Translations under genes and position numbers: made by a program
Assembly: GCA_947625985.1 (NCBI GenBank)
Contig: CANQQF010000011.1
Coordinates: 1 to 48,413, forward strand
Direction of reading: 5' to 3'
Length of the DNA: 48,413 nt
Source: an uncultured Clostridia bacterium
GTDB lineage: Bacteria; Bacillota_A; Clostridia; TANB77; CAG-508
Shown here: positions 8,450-17,393 of the stretch, in pieces
Layout of the letters: each line of letters opens with the position of its first letter
Numbering within the stretch: position 1 is the first letter of the stretch
Notes under the pieces: model-generated
Database searches by the model: none
Seen by the model: the letters and a program-made list of their open reading frames with translations, nothing else
What the model was told of the DNA's origin: nothing

Positions 8450-10441
8450 TTATTTTTTTTCTTCTTTTTTTTCTTTTTCTTCTGATGGCTTATTCCATGA
8501 TATATAATCACATGAATCTGGATTATTTTCACATATATAAAATTTTCTACCTTTTTTAGATTTTCTAATATGTATTTCTCCACCACATTTTGGACATGGT
8601 TCATCTATCTTTTCTATAATAGCCTTTGTATTTTTACACTCTGGATATCCTGGACATGCTAAGAATTTTCCATATCTTCCATACTTGTAAACCATCATTC
8701 TTCCACATTTCTCACATTTTACATCTGAGACTTCGTCTTCTAATTTTACATGTTCTAGTTCTTTTTCTACTTTTTCAATTACTTTTTCGAATGGACCATA
8801 GAATTCTCTAATCATCTTTTTCCACTCTTCATGTCCTTCAGCAATTTCGTCAAATTCACTTTCTATTTTGGCAGTAAATTCCACATTTACTATATCTGTA
8901 AAGTTTTCTGTAAGTAATTTGTTTACTATAATTCCTAGTTCAGTTGGAATTAATTGCTTTTGTTCTTTTTCTATATATCTTCTAATTAAAATTGTTGTTA
9001 TTATTGGTGAATAAGTACTTGGTCTACCTATTCCCTTTTCTTCCAAAGCTTTTACTAAAGTAGCTTCTGTATATCTTGGTGGAGGCTCTGTAAAACTTTG
9101 TTTTGGTTCTATATTGTTTAATTTTAATTCTTCATTTTCTTCAAGTGCTGGTAATGTTGTTTCATCTTCTTCTTTTTTATAATATTTATACATTACCATA
9201 AATCCATTAAATTTTAAGTTTTGACCTGTTGCCTTAAATTTATAATCATTTGCTTTTATACTTACTGACATTGTATCAAATACTGCTGATGTCATTTGAC
9301 TTGCCATAAATCTTTCATAAATTAATTTGTATAATTTATATTGTTCATTACTCAAACTATCCTTTATACTTTCTGGTGTCAAATCTGGATATGTTGGTCT
9401 TATCGCCTCATGTGCATCTTGTGCATCTTTTTTCGTTTTAAAATATCTATTTTCATAGTATTTTTCTCCAAATTTCTCTAATATAACTTCTTTTGCCGCT
9501 GCTCTTGCTTCTTCAGAGATTCTTGTTGAATCTGTTCTCATATATGTAATTAGACCTATTGTTCCCTTTCCAGGTATTTTTATTCCCTCATATAGATTTT
9601 GTGCTACAGACATTGTTTTTCTTAATGTAAAGTTCATCCTTTTTGATGCAGTTTGTTGCATTGTACTTGTTGTAAATGGAGGTGATGGATTTCTTTTTCT
9701 TTCTCCTTTTTTCACTTCGTCTACTATATATTTAGCATTTTTTATATCTTTTAATATTTTGTCAACTTCTTCTTTAGAGTGAATTTCTATTTTATCTTCA
9801 CCTTTTCCAATAAATTTAGCTTCAAAATCTTTTTTACTTTTTTGGTGTTTTAAATTAGCATTTATTGTCCAATATTCTTCTGGTACAAACTGATTTATTT
9901 TTTCTTCTCTATCTACAATGATTTTTACAGCTACTGATTGAACCCTTCCTGCTGACAACCCTCTTTTTACTTTTTTCCAAAGTACTGGGCTCATTTTATA
10001 ACCTACTATTCTGTCTAATACTCTTCTTGCTTGTTGAGCATCCACTAAATTTACATCTATTTCTCTAGGTTCTTTTATTGCTTTTTTTACAGCCGTTTTT
10101 GTTATTTCATTAAATGTTACTCTTGTTATTTTATCTTTTTCATTTTCAAGAATTTTTGCTAAGTGCCATGCAATTGCTTCTCCTTCACGGTCAGGGTCAG
10201 TTGCAATATATATTTTTTTTGCTTTTTTTCCTTCTTTTTTTAGTTCTTTTATTAAATCACCTTTACCTCTTATGTTTATATATTCAGGCTCAAAGTCATT
10301 TTCAATTGATATACCCATTTTAGATTTTGGCAAATCTCTAATATGTCCCATTGATGCCATTACTTTTGTACTTCCACCTAACATTTTTTTAATGGTATTC
10401 GCTTTTGCTGGTGATTCCACTATAACTAGTTTATCAGCCAT
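8450..10441 (-). CDS. topA: DNA topoisomerase I (type IA)
   Basis: Relaxes negative supercoils by single-strand passage. The TOPRIM domain begins KLVIVESPAKANTI (residues 4-17) and includes DPDREGEAIAWH. The active-site tyrosine lies in the GLITYMRTDSTRIS motif. Two C-terminal zinc ribbons follow, CEKCG...CPGYPEC and CPKCG...CENNPDSC, then a Lys/Glu tail. Length 663 aa. I place the start at the ATG at 10441, since GGAGG lies five bases upstream; a more 5' in-frame ATG at 10453 would place the Shine-Dalgarno sequence inside the gene. Confidence 0.96.
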   Translation of the reverse strand: MADKLVIVESPAKANTIKKMLGGSTKVMASMGHIRDLPKSKMGISIENDFEPEYINIRGKGDLIKELKKEGKKAKKIYIATDPDREGEAIAWHLAKILENEKDKITRVTFNEITKTAVKKAIKEPREIDVNLVDAQQARRVLDRIVGYKMSPVLWKKVKRGLSAGRVQSVAVKIIVDREEKINQFVPEEYWTINANLKHQKSKKDFEAKFIGKGEDKIEIHSKEEVDKILKDIKNAKYIVDEVKKGERKRNPSPPFTTSTMQQTASKRMNFTLRKTMSVAQNLYEGIKIPGKGTIGLITYMRTDSTRISEEARAAAKEVILEKFGEKYYENRYFKTKKDAQDAHEAIRPTYPDLTPESIKDSLSNEQYKLYKLIYERFMASQMTSAVFDTMSVSIKANDYKFKATGQNLKFNGFMVMYKYYKKEEDETTLPALEENEELKLNNIEPKQSFTEPPPRYTEATLVKALEEKGIGRPSTYSPIITTILIRRYIEKEQKQLIPTELGIIVNKLLTENFTDIVNVEFTAKIESEFDEIAEGHEEWKKMIREFYGPFEKVIEKVEKELEHVKLEDEVSDVKCEKCGRMMVYKYGRYGKFLACPGYPECKNTKAIIEKIDEPCPKCGGEIHIRKSKKGRKFYICENNPDSCDYISWNKPSEEKEKKEEKK

Positions 10442-10488
10442 AATTTCCTCCATTCGAGCATATAGCTCTACAAAAATTCAAAAAACCT

Positions 10489-10517
10489 CATTTTTGTCAA
10501 AACTCAAAGAGGCTTTT
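10489..10517 (-). terminator. terminator after the DUF6514 gene
   Basis: On the minus strand, AAAAGCCTC and GAGGTTTT arms flank a loop and run into a T-rich stretch. It separates the DUF6514-like gene from topA. Confidence 0.6.
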
Positions 10518-10536
10518 CCTTCTTATGTATTCTAGA

Positions 10537-10866
10537 CTAATTTTCTGCAATTTGCAAGGGTTTTGTAAAAATTTCTTGAATTACATCTTCTACCTCTACT
10601 GGTGTAACTTTATTTTCCTTTAATATTCTCAACATTTTTTTTATTAAATTTTCATCATTTGTGAGTTCTATTATTTCATTTTTTTCTACTTTTACATCAC
10701 GTGGAAAATACTCTGTTTTTATAACCTCTAATCCATATCTAAACTTGTTTTCTTTATATTTATTATCATTTATAATTTTATAATATTCTAATTTAATTGG
10801 ATGGTATATACCTTCCTTTCTTAATAATTCTTCTTCTATAAACATTCCTCCAAAAAATTTTTTCAC
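10537..10866 (-). CDS. DUF6514-like small protein, 109 aa
   Basis: A small cytosolic protein resembling the DUF6514 family of Clostridia, from the YGLEVIKTEY core and the C-terminal LLxxLxxNxVxPxxxxDV-like pattern (MLRILKENKVTPVEVEDVIQ). The function of that family is not known to me. I choose the GTG start at 10866: AAGGAGG is seven bases upstream, while the open frame extends 55 codons further without another good site. A perfect Spo0A box (TTCGACA, 10968-10974) lies about 100 bases upstream, which hints at sporulation-linked control. It is divergent from dinB. Family assignment is moderate. Confidence 0.6.
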   Translation of the reverse strand: MKKFFGGMFIEEELLRKEGIYHPIKLEYYKIINDNKYKENKFRYGLEVIKTEYFPRDVKVEKNEIIELTNDENLIKKMLRILKENKVTPVEVEDVIQEIFTKPLQIAEN

Positions 10867-10967
10867 TCTAATTCCTCCTTCTTTTGTTTGCATGTTATTC
10901 AATATATCATCAAACCCTTGTGCTTGCAAGCTTTTTTCATCGCAACAATTTCCCTTTTTTTCCATAT

Positions 10968-10974
10968 TTCGACA
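10968..10974. promoter_or_regulatory. perfect Spo0A (0A) box
   Basis: TTCGACA here reads TGTCGAA on the minus strand, the consensus 0A box. A related TGTCAAA lies on the minus strand at 10991-10997. Both lie in the region between the DUF6514-like gene and dinB. Confidence 0.45.
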
Positions 10975-11018
10975 TTCCAGAGTGTCATTTTTTGACACAC
11001 ATTTATGTCGTATTTCTA

Positions 11019-11047
11019 TTGACATGTGCAAACATAAGTTTTATAAT
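11019..11047 (+). promoter_or_regulatory. dinB promoter with embedded LexA-like box
   Basis: TTGACA (11019-11024) and TATAAT (11042-11047) are separated by 17 bases. The spacer contains AAAC-ATAA-GTTT (11030-11041), close to the Firmicute LexA operator form GAAC-N4-GTTC, placed where a repressor would block RNA polymerase. Confidence 0.75.
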
Positions 11048-11073
11048 AAATAAAAAGTTTGTTGGAGGAAATC

Positions 11074-12285
11074 ATGGAAAGACAGATTTTACATGTAGAT
11101 GTAAATAGTGCTTTTTTAAGTTGGACAGCAATCGAAATGCTTGAAAGTGGATATGATACAGATATTAGAGATATTCCTTCTATTATTGGAGGAGATGAAA
11201 CTAAGCGTTCCGGAATTGTTCTAGCAAAAAGCATTAAAGCTAAAGAAGCTGGAATTCATACTGGTGAATCTATTTATCATGCAAGAATGAAATGTCCTAA
11301 TGTTAAGATCTTTCCAAGTAATTACAAAAGTTATAAAAAATATTCTAATAGTTTGTATAACCTATTAACAAATTATACTGATAAAATTGAAAGATTTAGT
11401 ATTGATGAATGTTTTTTAGATATGACGAACTATTTACAAGGAAGAAAATTGATAGATATTGCATATGAAATAAGTAATCGAGTAAGAAAAGAACTAAAAT
11501 TTACTGTAAATATTGGTGTTGCAAATAATAAACTGCTTGCAAAAATGGCATCTGATTTTCAAAAACCAAATAAAGTTCATACTTTATATTATAAACAAAT
11601 TGAAGAAAAAATGTGGAAATTACCTATTTCTGATTTATTTATGCTAGGAAGAAAAACTGTACCTAAGTTATATAATTTACAAATTAAGACCATTGGAGAT
11701 TTAGCAAAAACTGATAAACATCTGCTTATTAAAAAATTTGGAAAACATGGTTTGAAAATGTGGGAATATGCAAATGGTATTGATGATTCTGAAGTTAATT
11801 ATAAACCTGAAAAACCAAAATGTATAAGTAATGAGATAACTTTACCTGTAAATATTTCACAAAAGGAAAAATTAGAAGAAATTTTACTTGCTTTATCTGA
11901 ACAAGTTGCATTCAGATTAAGAAAGCATAAAATGCTTGGTGATGTTGTCGCTGTTCAACTTAGAACCTCTGAATTTCAAGATTCCATACACCAAAAAAAG
12001 TTGAGTTACTTAGTAGCTAATACTAGACAAATATATGAAATTTCTAAAATTTTGTTAGATGAAATGTATATAGAAGGAACTCCTATAAGATTAGTTGGCT
12101 TAAGAATAAGCAATCTGACCGATACATGCCAACAACAACTTTCTCTTTTTGACACACCTAAAATAGATAAACAAAAAGAGATTGACAAAACTTTAGATAT
12201 AATTAAAGAAAAATACGGATATAAGTCAATTACTAGAGCTAGTGAAATGAATGTTAAAAATATGATAAAATGGAATAAACTTTAA
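11074..12285 (+). CDS. dinB: Y-family DNA polymerase IV (DinB/UmuC type)
   Basis: Error-prone translesion polymerase. The first catalytic aspartate lies in LHVDVNSAFLSW near the N-terminus, and the SIDECFLD motif carries the paired Asp-Glu. Helix-hairpin-helix (FMLGRKTVPKLYNLQIKTIGDLA) and little-finger regions follow, with a QLSLFD sequence near the C-terminus that fits a beta-clamp-binding peptide. Length 403 aa. The start is the ATG at 11074 because GGAGGAA lies just upstream; TTG codons five and four codons earlier are in frame but overlap that site. Its promoter holds a LexA-like box, which agrees with SOS control. Confidence 0.92.
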   Translation: MERQILHVDVNSAFLSWTAIEMLESGYDTDIRDIPSIIGGDETKRSGIVLAKSIKAKEAGIHTGESIYHARMKCPNVKIFPSNYKSYKKYSNSLYNLLTNYTDKIERFSIDECFLDMTNYLQGRKLIDIAYEISNRVRKELKFTVNIGVANNKLLAKMASDFQKPNKVHTLYYKQIEEKMWKLPISDLFMLGRKTVPKLYNLQIKTIGDLAKTDKHLLIKKFGKHGLKMWEYANGIDDSEVNYKPEKPKCISNEITLPVNISQKEKLEEILLALSEQVAFRLRKHKMLGDVVAVQLRTSEFQDSIHQKKLSYLVANTRQIYEISKILLDEMYIEGTPIRLVGLRISNLTDTCQQQLSLFDTPKIDKQKEIDKTLDIIKEKYGYKSITRASEMNVKNMIKWNKL

Positions 12286-12294
12286 TATAATTTA

Positions 12295-12323
12295 TTGACA
12301 CTAGTATTTTTTTACAATATAAT
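12295..12323 (+). promoter_or_regulatory. aquaporin gene promoter
   Basis: TTGACA (12295-12300), 17-base spacer, TATAAT (12318-12323): an exact consensus sigma-A promoter, 28 bases before the gene. Confidence 0.85.
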
Positions 12324-12351
12324 TAACCTATAAAATTAAGGAGGGTATGTT

Positions 12352-13026
12352 ATGAAAAAGTATATATGCGAGTTCATAGGAACAGCAGTATTAGTGCTTT
12401 TTGGTTGTGGAAGTGCAGTTATAGCAGGAAACACTTTAGGAACATTAGGTATAGCATTAGCTTTTGGTTTATCAATAGTTGCAATGGCTTATGTTATAGG
12501 TGATGTTTCAGGATGTCATATAAATCCAGCTGTATCATTAGCTATGTTTATTAATAAAAAGTTAAATGCAAAAGATTTTGCATTTTATGTAATTGCTCAA
12601 ATACTAGGTGGTATTGTAGGAATAGGTATATTATATTTTATTTTGGTTCAATGTGGATTAGGAACAGAAAATCTAGGACAAAATGCATATGGAGATCTTT
12701 CTACAACTGGTATTGGAGTGTTTGGAGCACTTCTTACTGAAATTATTTTGACTTTTGTATTTGTATATACAATATTAGGAGTAACTTCTAATCCAAAAAT
12801 GTCATCTGTATCAGGAATTGTAATCGGATTAACTCTTACATTTGTACATATTATGGGGATTCCACTAACTGGTACTTCTGTAAATCCTGCAAGAAGTTTA
12901 GCACCAGCTTTATTTATTGCTAAAGGAGCTTTAGAACAAGTTTGGTTATTTATAGTTGCACCACTTATAGGTTCAGCTTTAGCAGCATATGCATTTAAAT
13001 TTTTAAATAAAAAAGAAGAAGCTTAA
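12352..13026 (+). CDS. aqpZ: aquaporin (AqpZ-like water channel)
   Basis: Six-helix membrane channel of the MIP family. Both NPA boxes are present, in GCHINPAVSLAMF and GTSVNPARSLAPA. The selectivity-filter Arg follows the second NPA, and a His stands at the place seen in AqpZ (VHIMGIPLTGTSVNPAR), which favours a water channel over a glycerol facilitator. Length 224 aa is typical. The ATG follows AAGGAGG. It is monocistronic, with its own consensus promoter and a strong terminator. Substrate is inferred from the filter residues only. Confidence 0.9.
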   Translation: MKKYICEFIGTAVLVLFGCGSAVIAGNTLGTLGIALAFGLSIVAMAYVIGDVSGCHINPAVSLAMFINKKLNAKDFAFYVIAQILGGIVGIGILYFILVQCGLGTENLGQNAYGDLSTTGIGVFGALLTEIILTFVFVYTILGVTSNPKMSSVSGIVIGLTLTFVHIMGIPLTGTSVNPARSLAPALFIAKGALEQVWLFIVAPLIGSALAAYAFKFLNKKEEA

Positions 13027-13031
13027 AACAT

Positions 13032-13067
13032 AAAAGAGATTTTCTTAAAAACAAGAAAATCTCTTTT
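13032..13067 (+). terminator. aquaporin terminator
   Basis: Perfect 15-bp stem (13032-13046 with 13053-13067) with a six-base loop, followed by a T-rich tract, directly after the gene. Confidence 0.9.
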
Positions 13068-13085
13068 ATTAATACTTTTTTCTCC

Positions 13086-13114
13086 TTGTAATTATCCATA
13101 ATTTGTTTTATAAT
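13086..13114 (+). promoter_or_regulatory. promoter of the DUF975 gene
   Basis: TTGTAA, 17-base spacer, TATAAT; 37 bases before the start codon. Confidence 0.6.
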
Positions 13115-13151
13115 AAAATTATCTATTTAAATATTAGGAGAGAAAACATAT

Positions 13152-14045
13152 ATGTGGAATAGAAAAAATTTAAAGAAGAAAGCAAAGGAATTAATAAAAA
13201 AGAATTATTGGTCATTTGTAATCGTTTGTTTTATATTGTCTATATGTACCAGTGATTTTAAACTTTCTTCTATGAGTTTTGAAAGAAATTTTGAATCTAC
13301 TAATATAATTGAATCATCAGAAGAAATCTTTGATACAAAAAAAATAGGTTCTTTATCAAGGGATTTATTTTCTAATGGAATAATACCTTCAAATATTGTT
13401 AATTTTATTTCTGAAAATAAATTAACTAAACAAATTGAAACTTACATACAGTCTAGCATAAATAGTGCTTTAAAATATCAAAAATATGTATATAAAATTG
13501 TAGATGCCTCAAGGTTATTATCAGAAGACTTTACAGTAGCTGGTGCAGTACTTTTAATTGCTGCAGCCATCGCATTTCTATTTATAATATTAATAGCTGA
13601 ACCATTAAATGTAGGTGGTAAGCGATTTTTTATAAAATCATGTAAAAAAAATAATCAAAAACTTTCAGTTTTAGTTTCGGTTTTTAAATTAGATCAATGG
13701 TCTAATGTAGCTAAGATTATGCTTTTAAAAAATTTATATTGCTTTTTATGGTTTTTTACAATCATAGGTGGATTTATAAAACATTATGAGTATGAAATGA
13801 TACCTTATATTTTGGCAGATAATCCTAATATTAATGAAAAAGATGCTTTTAAATTATCTAGTCAATTGATGAAAGGTAGTAAATTTAAATCTTTTATTTT
13901 AGATTTATCATTTATTTTGTGGCATATTTTATCTATATTAACTTTAGGATTAGCTGCTGTTTTATATGTTAATTCTTATACAGTTGCCACAAAAACTCAG
14001 ATGTATCTTAGTTTAAAAAAAAGAGTACTTAAAAATAAAGAGTAG
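13152..14045 (+). CDS. DUF975 family membrane protein
   Basis: Integral membrane protein of unknown role. The N-terminus MWNRKNLKKKAKELIKKNYW matches the usual DUF975 opening, followed by a membrane helix (about residues 21-36), a polar extracytoplasmic stretch, and three to four further helices (about 128-150, 195-208, 255-280). The AFKLSSQLMKGSKFKSFILDLSFILWHIL segment resembles the family's conserved core. The ATG follows AGGAGAG. It stands alone between two terminators. Family fairly sure, function unknown. Confidence 0.75.
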   Translation: MWNRKNLKKKAKELIKKNYWSFVIVCFILSICTSDFKLSSMSFERNFESTNIIESSEEIFDTKKIGSLSRDLFSNGIIPSNIVNFISENKLTKQIETYIQSSINSALKYQKYVYKIVDASRLLSEDFTVAGAVLLIAAAIAFLFIILIAEPLNVGGKRFFIKSCKKNNQKLSVLVSVFKLDQWSNVAKIMLLKNLYCFLWFFTIIGGFIKHYEYEMIPYILADNPNINEKDAFKLSSQLMKGSKFKSFILDLSFILWHILSILTLGLAAVLYVNSYTVATKTQMYLSLKKRVLKNKE

Positions 14046-14062
14046 ATAAAAATCTACTCTTT
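14037..14062. terminator. bidirectional terminator
   Basis: AAAGAGTAGA / TCTACTCTTT stem with a six-base loop; it contains the DUF975 stop codon and lies just past the end of the convergent flippase-like gene. Confidence 0.85.
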
Positions 14063-15076
14063 TATATTATTGTTTGAATACTTGAATTTAGTAACAAAAA
14101 TAATAATTATCATAATAATTAATAATGGTAAATAGAAGGATAATGTTCTAGTTAATAATGTTCCTGCAACATTTAAACTTCCAAAAATAGAAATATAAAC
14201 ATTAGTAATAATCATTTCTAGTGCACCTGTACCTCCTGGAAGAGGTAATCCTTCAATTGCAATTTGAGTAAATGTTTGCAATAGTAATAAATGAAAATAT
14301 GATATACCCTTAAATCCAAGTGCTATATATACTACAAATGTTATAGAAAACATTAGCATTCTCTGAATAAATGTGATTATTATTCCTACGAAAACAACAA
14401 GTCTATGTTGTTTTATATAATCTGCATTATTTTTATATTTTGAAAAAACAGTTTTTATTTTTTCTTCATAATCTATATTTTTGTGTCTTACTTTATTTGA
14501 AATCTTATAAAATAATCTTATAATTTTTTCAATTAACGGACCATTAAACATTAATAAATAACAAATTATTATAATTATTATATCTACTATCATACCTAGC
14601 ATAAATAATAAACAAGTGTAGTTTCCATTATTAAATACCAAACCTTTATCACATATTAATATAATAAATCCAAATACTACTAAAAACAATTTAAAAGCTA
14701 TGGAATTAAGTATTAATACTATTAAAGATTTCGATTTTGATATTTTATCTTTAGTCATATAATATAACTGTACTGGTTGCCCACCTGTAGAACTTGGTGT
14801 AATAGCACTAAAAAAGAACTCTACAATAGAGTAATACATTCCTTTTAATACAGAAATTTTTACCGATAATGTTTTTAGTAAAAGTTTCATATATATTCCT
14901 TGCATAAAAAAATATAGAATGACTAAAATCATACCTATTATTACATATTTTATGCTTATAGAATTTATTGCATCTATTATAGAATGTATATTATTTTTAG
15001 AAAAAATTATATATAAAGTTGCAAATAATATTGTTAAGAAAAATGTTATAGAAACAATAAATTTTCTTTTAGTCAT
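14054..15076 (-). CDS. LPG-synthase-type flippase-like membrane protein
   Basis: Polytopic membrane protein of the lysylphosphatidylglycerol synthase transmembrane (UPF0104/AglD-like) family. Evidence: the ITPSSTGGQPVQLYYM motif at about residues 92-107 and the LPLPGGTGALE motif near residue 275, both typical of this domain, plus about eight hydrophobic helices. It has no C-terminal aminoacyl-transfer domain, so it is the flippase-like part only (340 aa). It lies 37 bases after psd in the pssA-psd operon, which suggests a role in moving or flipping a phospholipid. That role is inferred from context. Confidence 0.8.
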   Translation of the reverse strand: MTKRKFIVSITFFLTILFATLYIIFSKNNIHSIIDAINSISIKYVIIGMILVILYFFMQGIYMKLLLKTLSVKISVLKGMYYSIVEFFFSAITPSSTGGQPVQLYYMTKDKISKSKSLIVLILNSIAFKLFLVVFGFIILICDKGLVFNNGNYTCLLFMLGMIVDIIIIIICYLLMFNGPLIEKIIRLFYKISNKVRHKNIDYEEKIKTVFSKYKNNADYIKQHRLVVFVGIIITFIQRMLMFSITFVVYIALGFKGISYFHLLLLQTFTQIAIEGLPLPGGTGALEMIITNVYISIFGSLNVAGTLLTRTLSFYLPLLIIMIIIIFVTKFKYSNNNIKE

Positions 15077-15113
15077 TTTACACTCTTCCTTCCGAAATAT
15101 ATTTTCCTTATTA

Positions 15114-15947
15114 TTATTCTATATTTTGACCTAGTTTTACTATAGTTTCAATATCTTTTTTTGTATTTTCTAAAATAATTTCATTTATCTTTATTTTATC
15201 CTTTTGAAATAATAATATTATAGTAGAACCTCCAAATTCAAAATGTCCTTTTTCTTCACCTCTTTTAAATTCTATTTTTTTATCATTTACTATTTTTCCT
15301 ACTATCATTGCACCAACTTCTATATATGAAATTATTCCGTATTCTTTAGTATCTAACAGAGTTACCTCTCTTGAATTTTCACTAAATACTTTATGTTTTT
15401 TTAAAGCTATTGGTTGTACAGTATGTAAAATACCTTCTATCTTTTTATTTGACAAAACTCTACCTTCACAAGGATATATATAATGATGATAATCATCAAC
15501 ACATAGGCGATATACAAGTGCATACCCATCTTTAAAATCTATATTAGTTTCTTGTATTAGCTCTTCTATAGTATATATTGAATTTTTTATATTTAATGTT
15601 AAATTATCATCGATTCTATATACACTAAGTTTTGCATCACAAACAGCAATATTTCCATTTTGAATAGTTCTTCTATCCTTCTTTATCTTTCTAATAAAAA
15701 AATCATTAAAAGAACAATAATCATGTTCTTCATAATCATTAATATTAATTCCATTCTTTTTTATGAATTTTTTTATTTTATGTTTTGAGAATTTACTATT
15801 CATGTATTTTGCATATATATTGGCAATAGACTTTGAAATCATTATTTTTAAAATAATTCTTCCTAAGATATTATTATACAAAAAATCAAGTGATTTAGTT
15901 TCATTTACTTCTATTAATTCATTATTTTCTAAATTATAGTACATCAT
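15114..15947 (-). CDS. psd: phosphatidylserine decarboxylase proenzyme
   Basis: Converts phosphatidylserine to phosphatidylethanolamine at the membrane. The proenzyme self-cleaves at the serine of the (L/F)GGST motif, seen here as FGGSTIIL near residue 241, to generate the pyruvoyl group. Other family signatures are the FNDFFIRKIKKDRR N-terminal segment, the DDYHHYIYPCEG region and GAMIVGKI. Length 277 aa is normal for the Clostridial type. It begins three bases after the pssA stop codon, with only a weak GGTG site, so translation is probably coupled to pssA. Confidence 0.93.
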   Translation of the reverse strand: MMYYNLENNELIEVNETKSLDFLYNNILGRIILKIMISKSIANIYAKYMNSKFSKHKIKKFIKKNGININDYEEHDYCSFNDFFIRKIKKDRRTIQNGNIAVCDAKLSVYRIDDNLTLNIKNSIYTIEELIQETNIDFKDGYALVYRLCVDDYHHYIYPCEGRVLSNKKIEGILHTVQPIALKKHKVFSENSREVTLLDTKEYGIISYIEVGAMIVGKIVNDKKIEFKRGEEKGHFEFGGSTIILLFQKDKIKINEIILENTKKDIETIVKLGQNIE

Positions 15948-15950
15948 GGA

Positions 15951-16619
15951 TTAAATCACCAAAAGTAACAATATTAGTAAAAGTGCAAGTGTTGGAACAA
16001 CAATATATGCTACCCCTTTCAATTTTGGTATTTTTATATTAACTATAAATAGTACTCCTGTTAAAATTGTTGCTATAAGATAAATTATATTCATTACTTT
16101 AGTTGTTACGAATATATGTAATAAGCCTAAAACTGGATAAATTATTGCTGTACTAGTAACAGGTAGTCCACTATATGTTTTTATAGCTGTATCTAAATCA
16201 GCTTTTATATTAAAATATCCTAATCTTGATATACCAAAAATAGCAAACATTGCATATGCTATCAAACAATACCATTGTGTCATTCCCATACAAAACATTA
16301 GTATTATCGGAGTAACTATAAAACAAATTGTATCTGCTAAAGAATCTAATTGTATACCAAAATTTTTTTCTTCTTTTGTTCTTTTGCATAACCTTGCAAT
16401 TTTCCCATCAAACATATCGCAAACTCCAGAAACAACTAGACATGATAAAGCATATCTTATACGTTCACCTTCATCAAATGCGACCTTAACAAATGCAAAA
16501 TACATTGCTAAAATTGAAAAACATACTCCTATATATGTAATTATACTTGCTTTATTAAATTTAGCAAAAAAATATTTGTCTGTTTTTGTTTTTAAATTTT
16601 CTACTAATTTCTTCCCCAT
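15951..16619 (-). CDS. pssA: CDP-diacylglycerol-serine O-phosphatidyltransferase
   Basis: Makes phosphatidylserine from CDP-diacylglycerol and serine. The CDP-alcohol phosphotransferase motif is visible as D71-G72-x2-A75-R76, then G88, D92 and D96 (within FGIQLDSLAD), in the longer spacing seen in Gram-positive PssA. About six to seven membrane helices span the 222 residues. It is first in the pssA-psd-flippase-like operon, preceded by its own promoter. Confidence 0.93.
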   Translation of the reverse strand: MGKKLVENLKTKTDKYFFAKFNKASIITYIGVCFSILAMYFAFVKVAFDEGERIRYALSCLVVSGVCDMFDGKIARLCKRTKEEKNFGIQLDSLADTICFIVTPIILMFCMGMTQWYCLIAYAMFAIFGISRLGYFNIKADLDTAIKTYSGLPVTSTAIIYPVLGLLHIFVTTKVMNIIYLIATILTGVLFIVNIKIPKLKGVAYIVVPTLALLLILLLLVI

Positions 16620-16680
16620 TTTACTATCCTTTATTTTTACATTTTGACTATATCTTTTATGATATAAAACTCATACAATT

Positions 16681-16709
16681 ATATTATATTATAACACATA
16701 TTTTGTCAA
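16681..16709 (-). promoter_or_regulatory. pssA operon promoter
   Basis: On the minus strand TTGACA (16704-16709), 17-base spacer, TAATAT (16681-16686), within a run of overlapping TATAAT-like words. Confidence 0.6.
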
Positions 16710-16767
16710 TTTTTGTCACTTATTTTCACAATTATTTTTAATTAGCTATGCTCATTACAATAATAAA

Positions 16768-16787
16768 AAAGAAGCACAAGCTTCTTT
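16768..16787 (-). terminator. oapA terminator
   Basis: AAAGAAGC / GCTTCTTT stem with a four-base loop followed by a T-run on the minus strand, just after the oapA stop codon. It would end the OLE-oapA transcript. Confidence 0.85.
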
Positions 16788-16788
16788 C

Positions 16789-17328
16789 TTATTTTATAAA
16801 TTTATTTAAAATAGTTCCAACTGCATGAACAATTGGCGTTGATTCTTTATTAGCAATTTCTTTTCCTAATGCTTTTCCTCCAACAGTTAATGCTGCAACC
16901 AATGCACTAAGTAAAAATTGTATACTGAATTCTAAATGAAAAGCTTCTGTAATCTTCATTGCAATTAAAGCACTAATTGCTCCACTTAACACTCCACAAA
17001 TATCTCCAATTACATCTGCACAGATATTTGCAACTTTAGATGCATTTTTTATTAGTTTTATTGAGGTTTTTGATCCTTTTACTTTTTTTGTTGCTTTTGC
17101 ATGAAATTCATGTTCTTTTGCTACCGTTACAGCAACACCTATAATATCAAACATTACCCCTACTGCTATTACTAATATTAATATTAATATTGCAGGTACT
17201 AAACTAAGGTTTGATACTCCATTTGCTGATATATATGAAAATATCATGGATAAAATAAATGTCATTATAAATACTTCTATAAACCATTTTGTATTCGAGT
17301 GTTCATTTTTATCACTTTTTTCTTTCAC
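16789..17328 (-). CDS. oapA: OLE-associated membrane protein OapA
   Basis: Small four-helix membrane protein (helices about 15-34, 42-62, 103-124 and 133-153), 179 aa. The segment VMFDIIGVAVTVAKEHEFHAKATKKV following helix 2 resembles the DUF21-related core I associate with OapA, the protein that binds and anchors OLE RNA at the membrane. It lies directly downstream of a 630-nt structured RNA on the same strand, the hallmark arrangement of the OLE locus. It starts at a GTG preceded by AAGGAG eight bases upstream. The OLE/OapA complex is known in related bacteria to matter for alcohol, cold and magnesium stress. Identity rests on topology, motif and context. Confidence 0.82.
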   Translation of the reverse strand: MKEKSDKNEHSNTKWFIEVFIMTFILSMIFSYISANGVSNLSLVPAILILILVIAVGVMFDIIGVAVTVAKEHEFHAKATKKVKGSKTSIKLIKNASKVANICADVIGDICGVLSGAISALIAMKITEAFHLEFSIQFLLSALVAALTVGGKALGKEIANKESTPIVHAVGTILNKFIK

Positions 17329-17355
17329 TTCTTTTTCTCCTTCTACTTATTAAAA

Positions 17356-17393
17356 GGCGCATCTCTTTTATCTTTTGAAAAAAGAATACGCCC
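17356..17393 (-). terminator. 3' hairpin of the OLE RNA
   Basis: GGCG...CGCC long stem with A/T-rich middle and several G-U pairs, between the RNA body and the oapA ribosome binding site. It is probably the 3' terminal stem of OLE RNA; the lack of a T-run suggests that transcription continues into oapA. Confidence 0.55.

Noticed and set aside
10867..11031. 55-residue N-terminal extension of the DUF6514-like protein
   Set aside because: The AAGGAGG site at the GTG (10866) lies inside the extension and the extra sequence contains regulatory boxes; it is more likely leader DNA.
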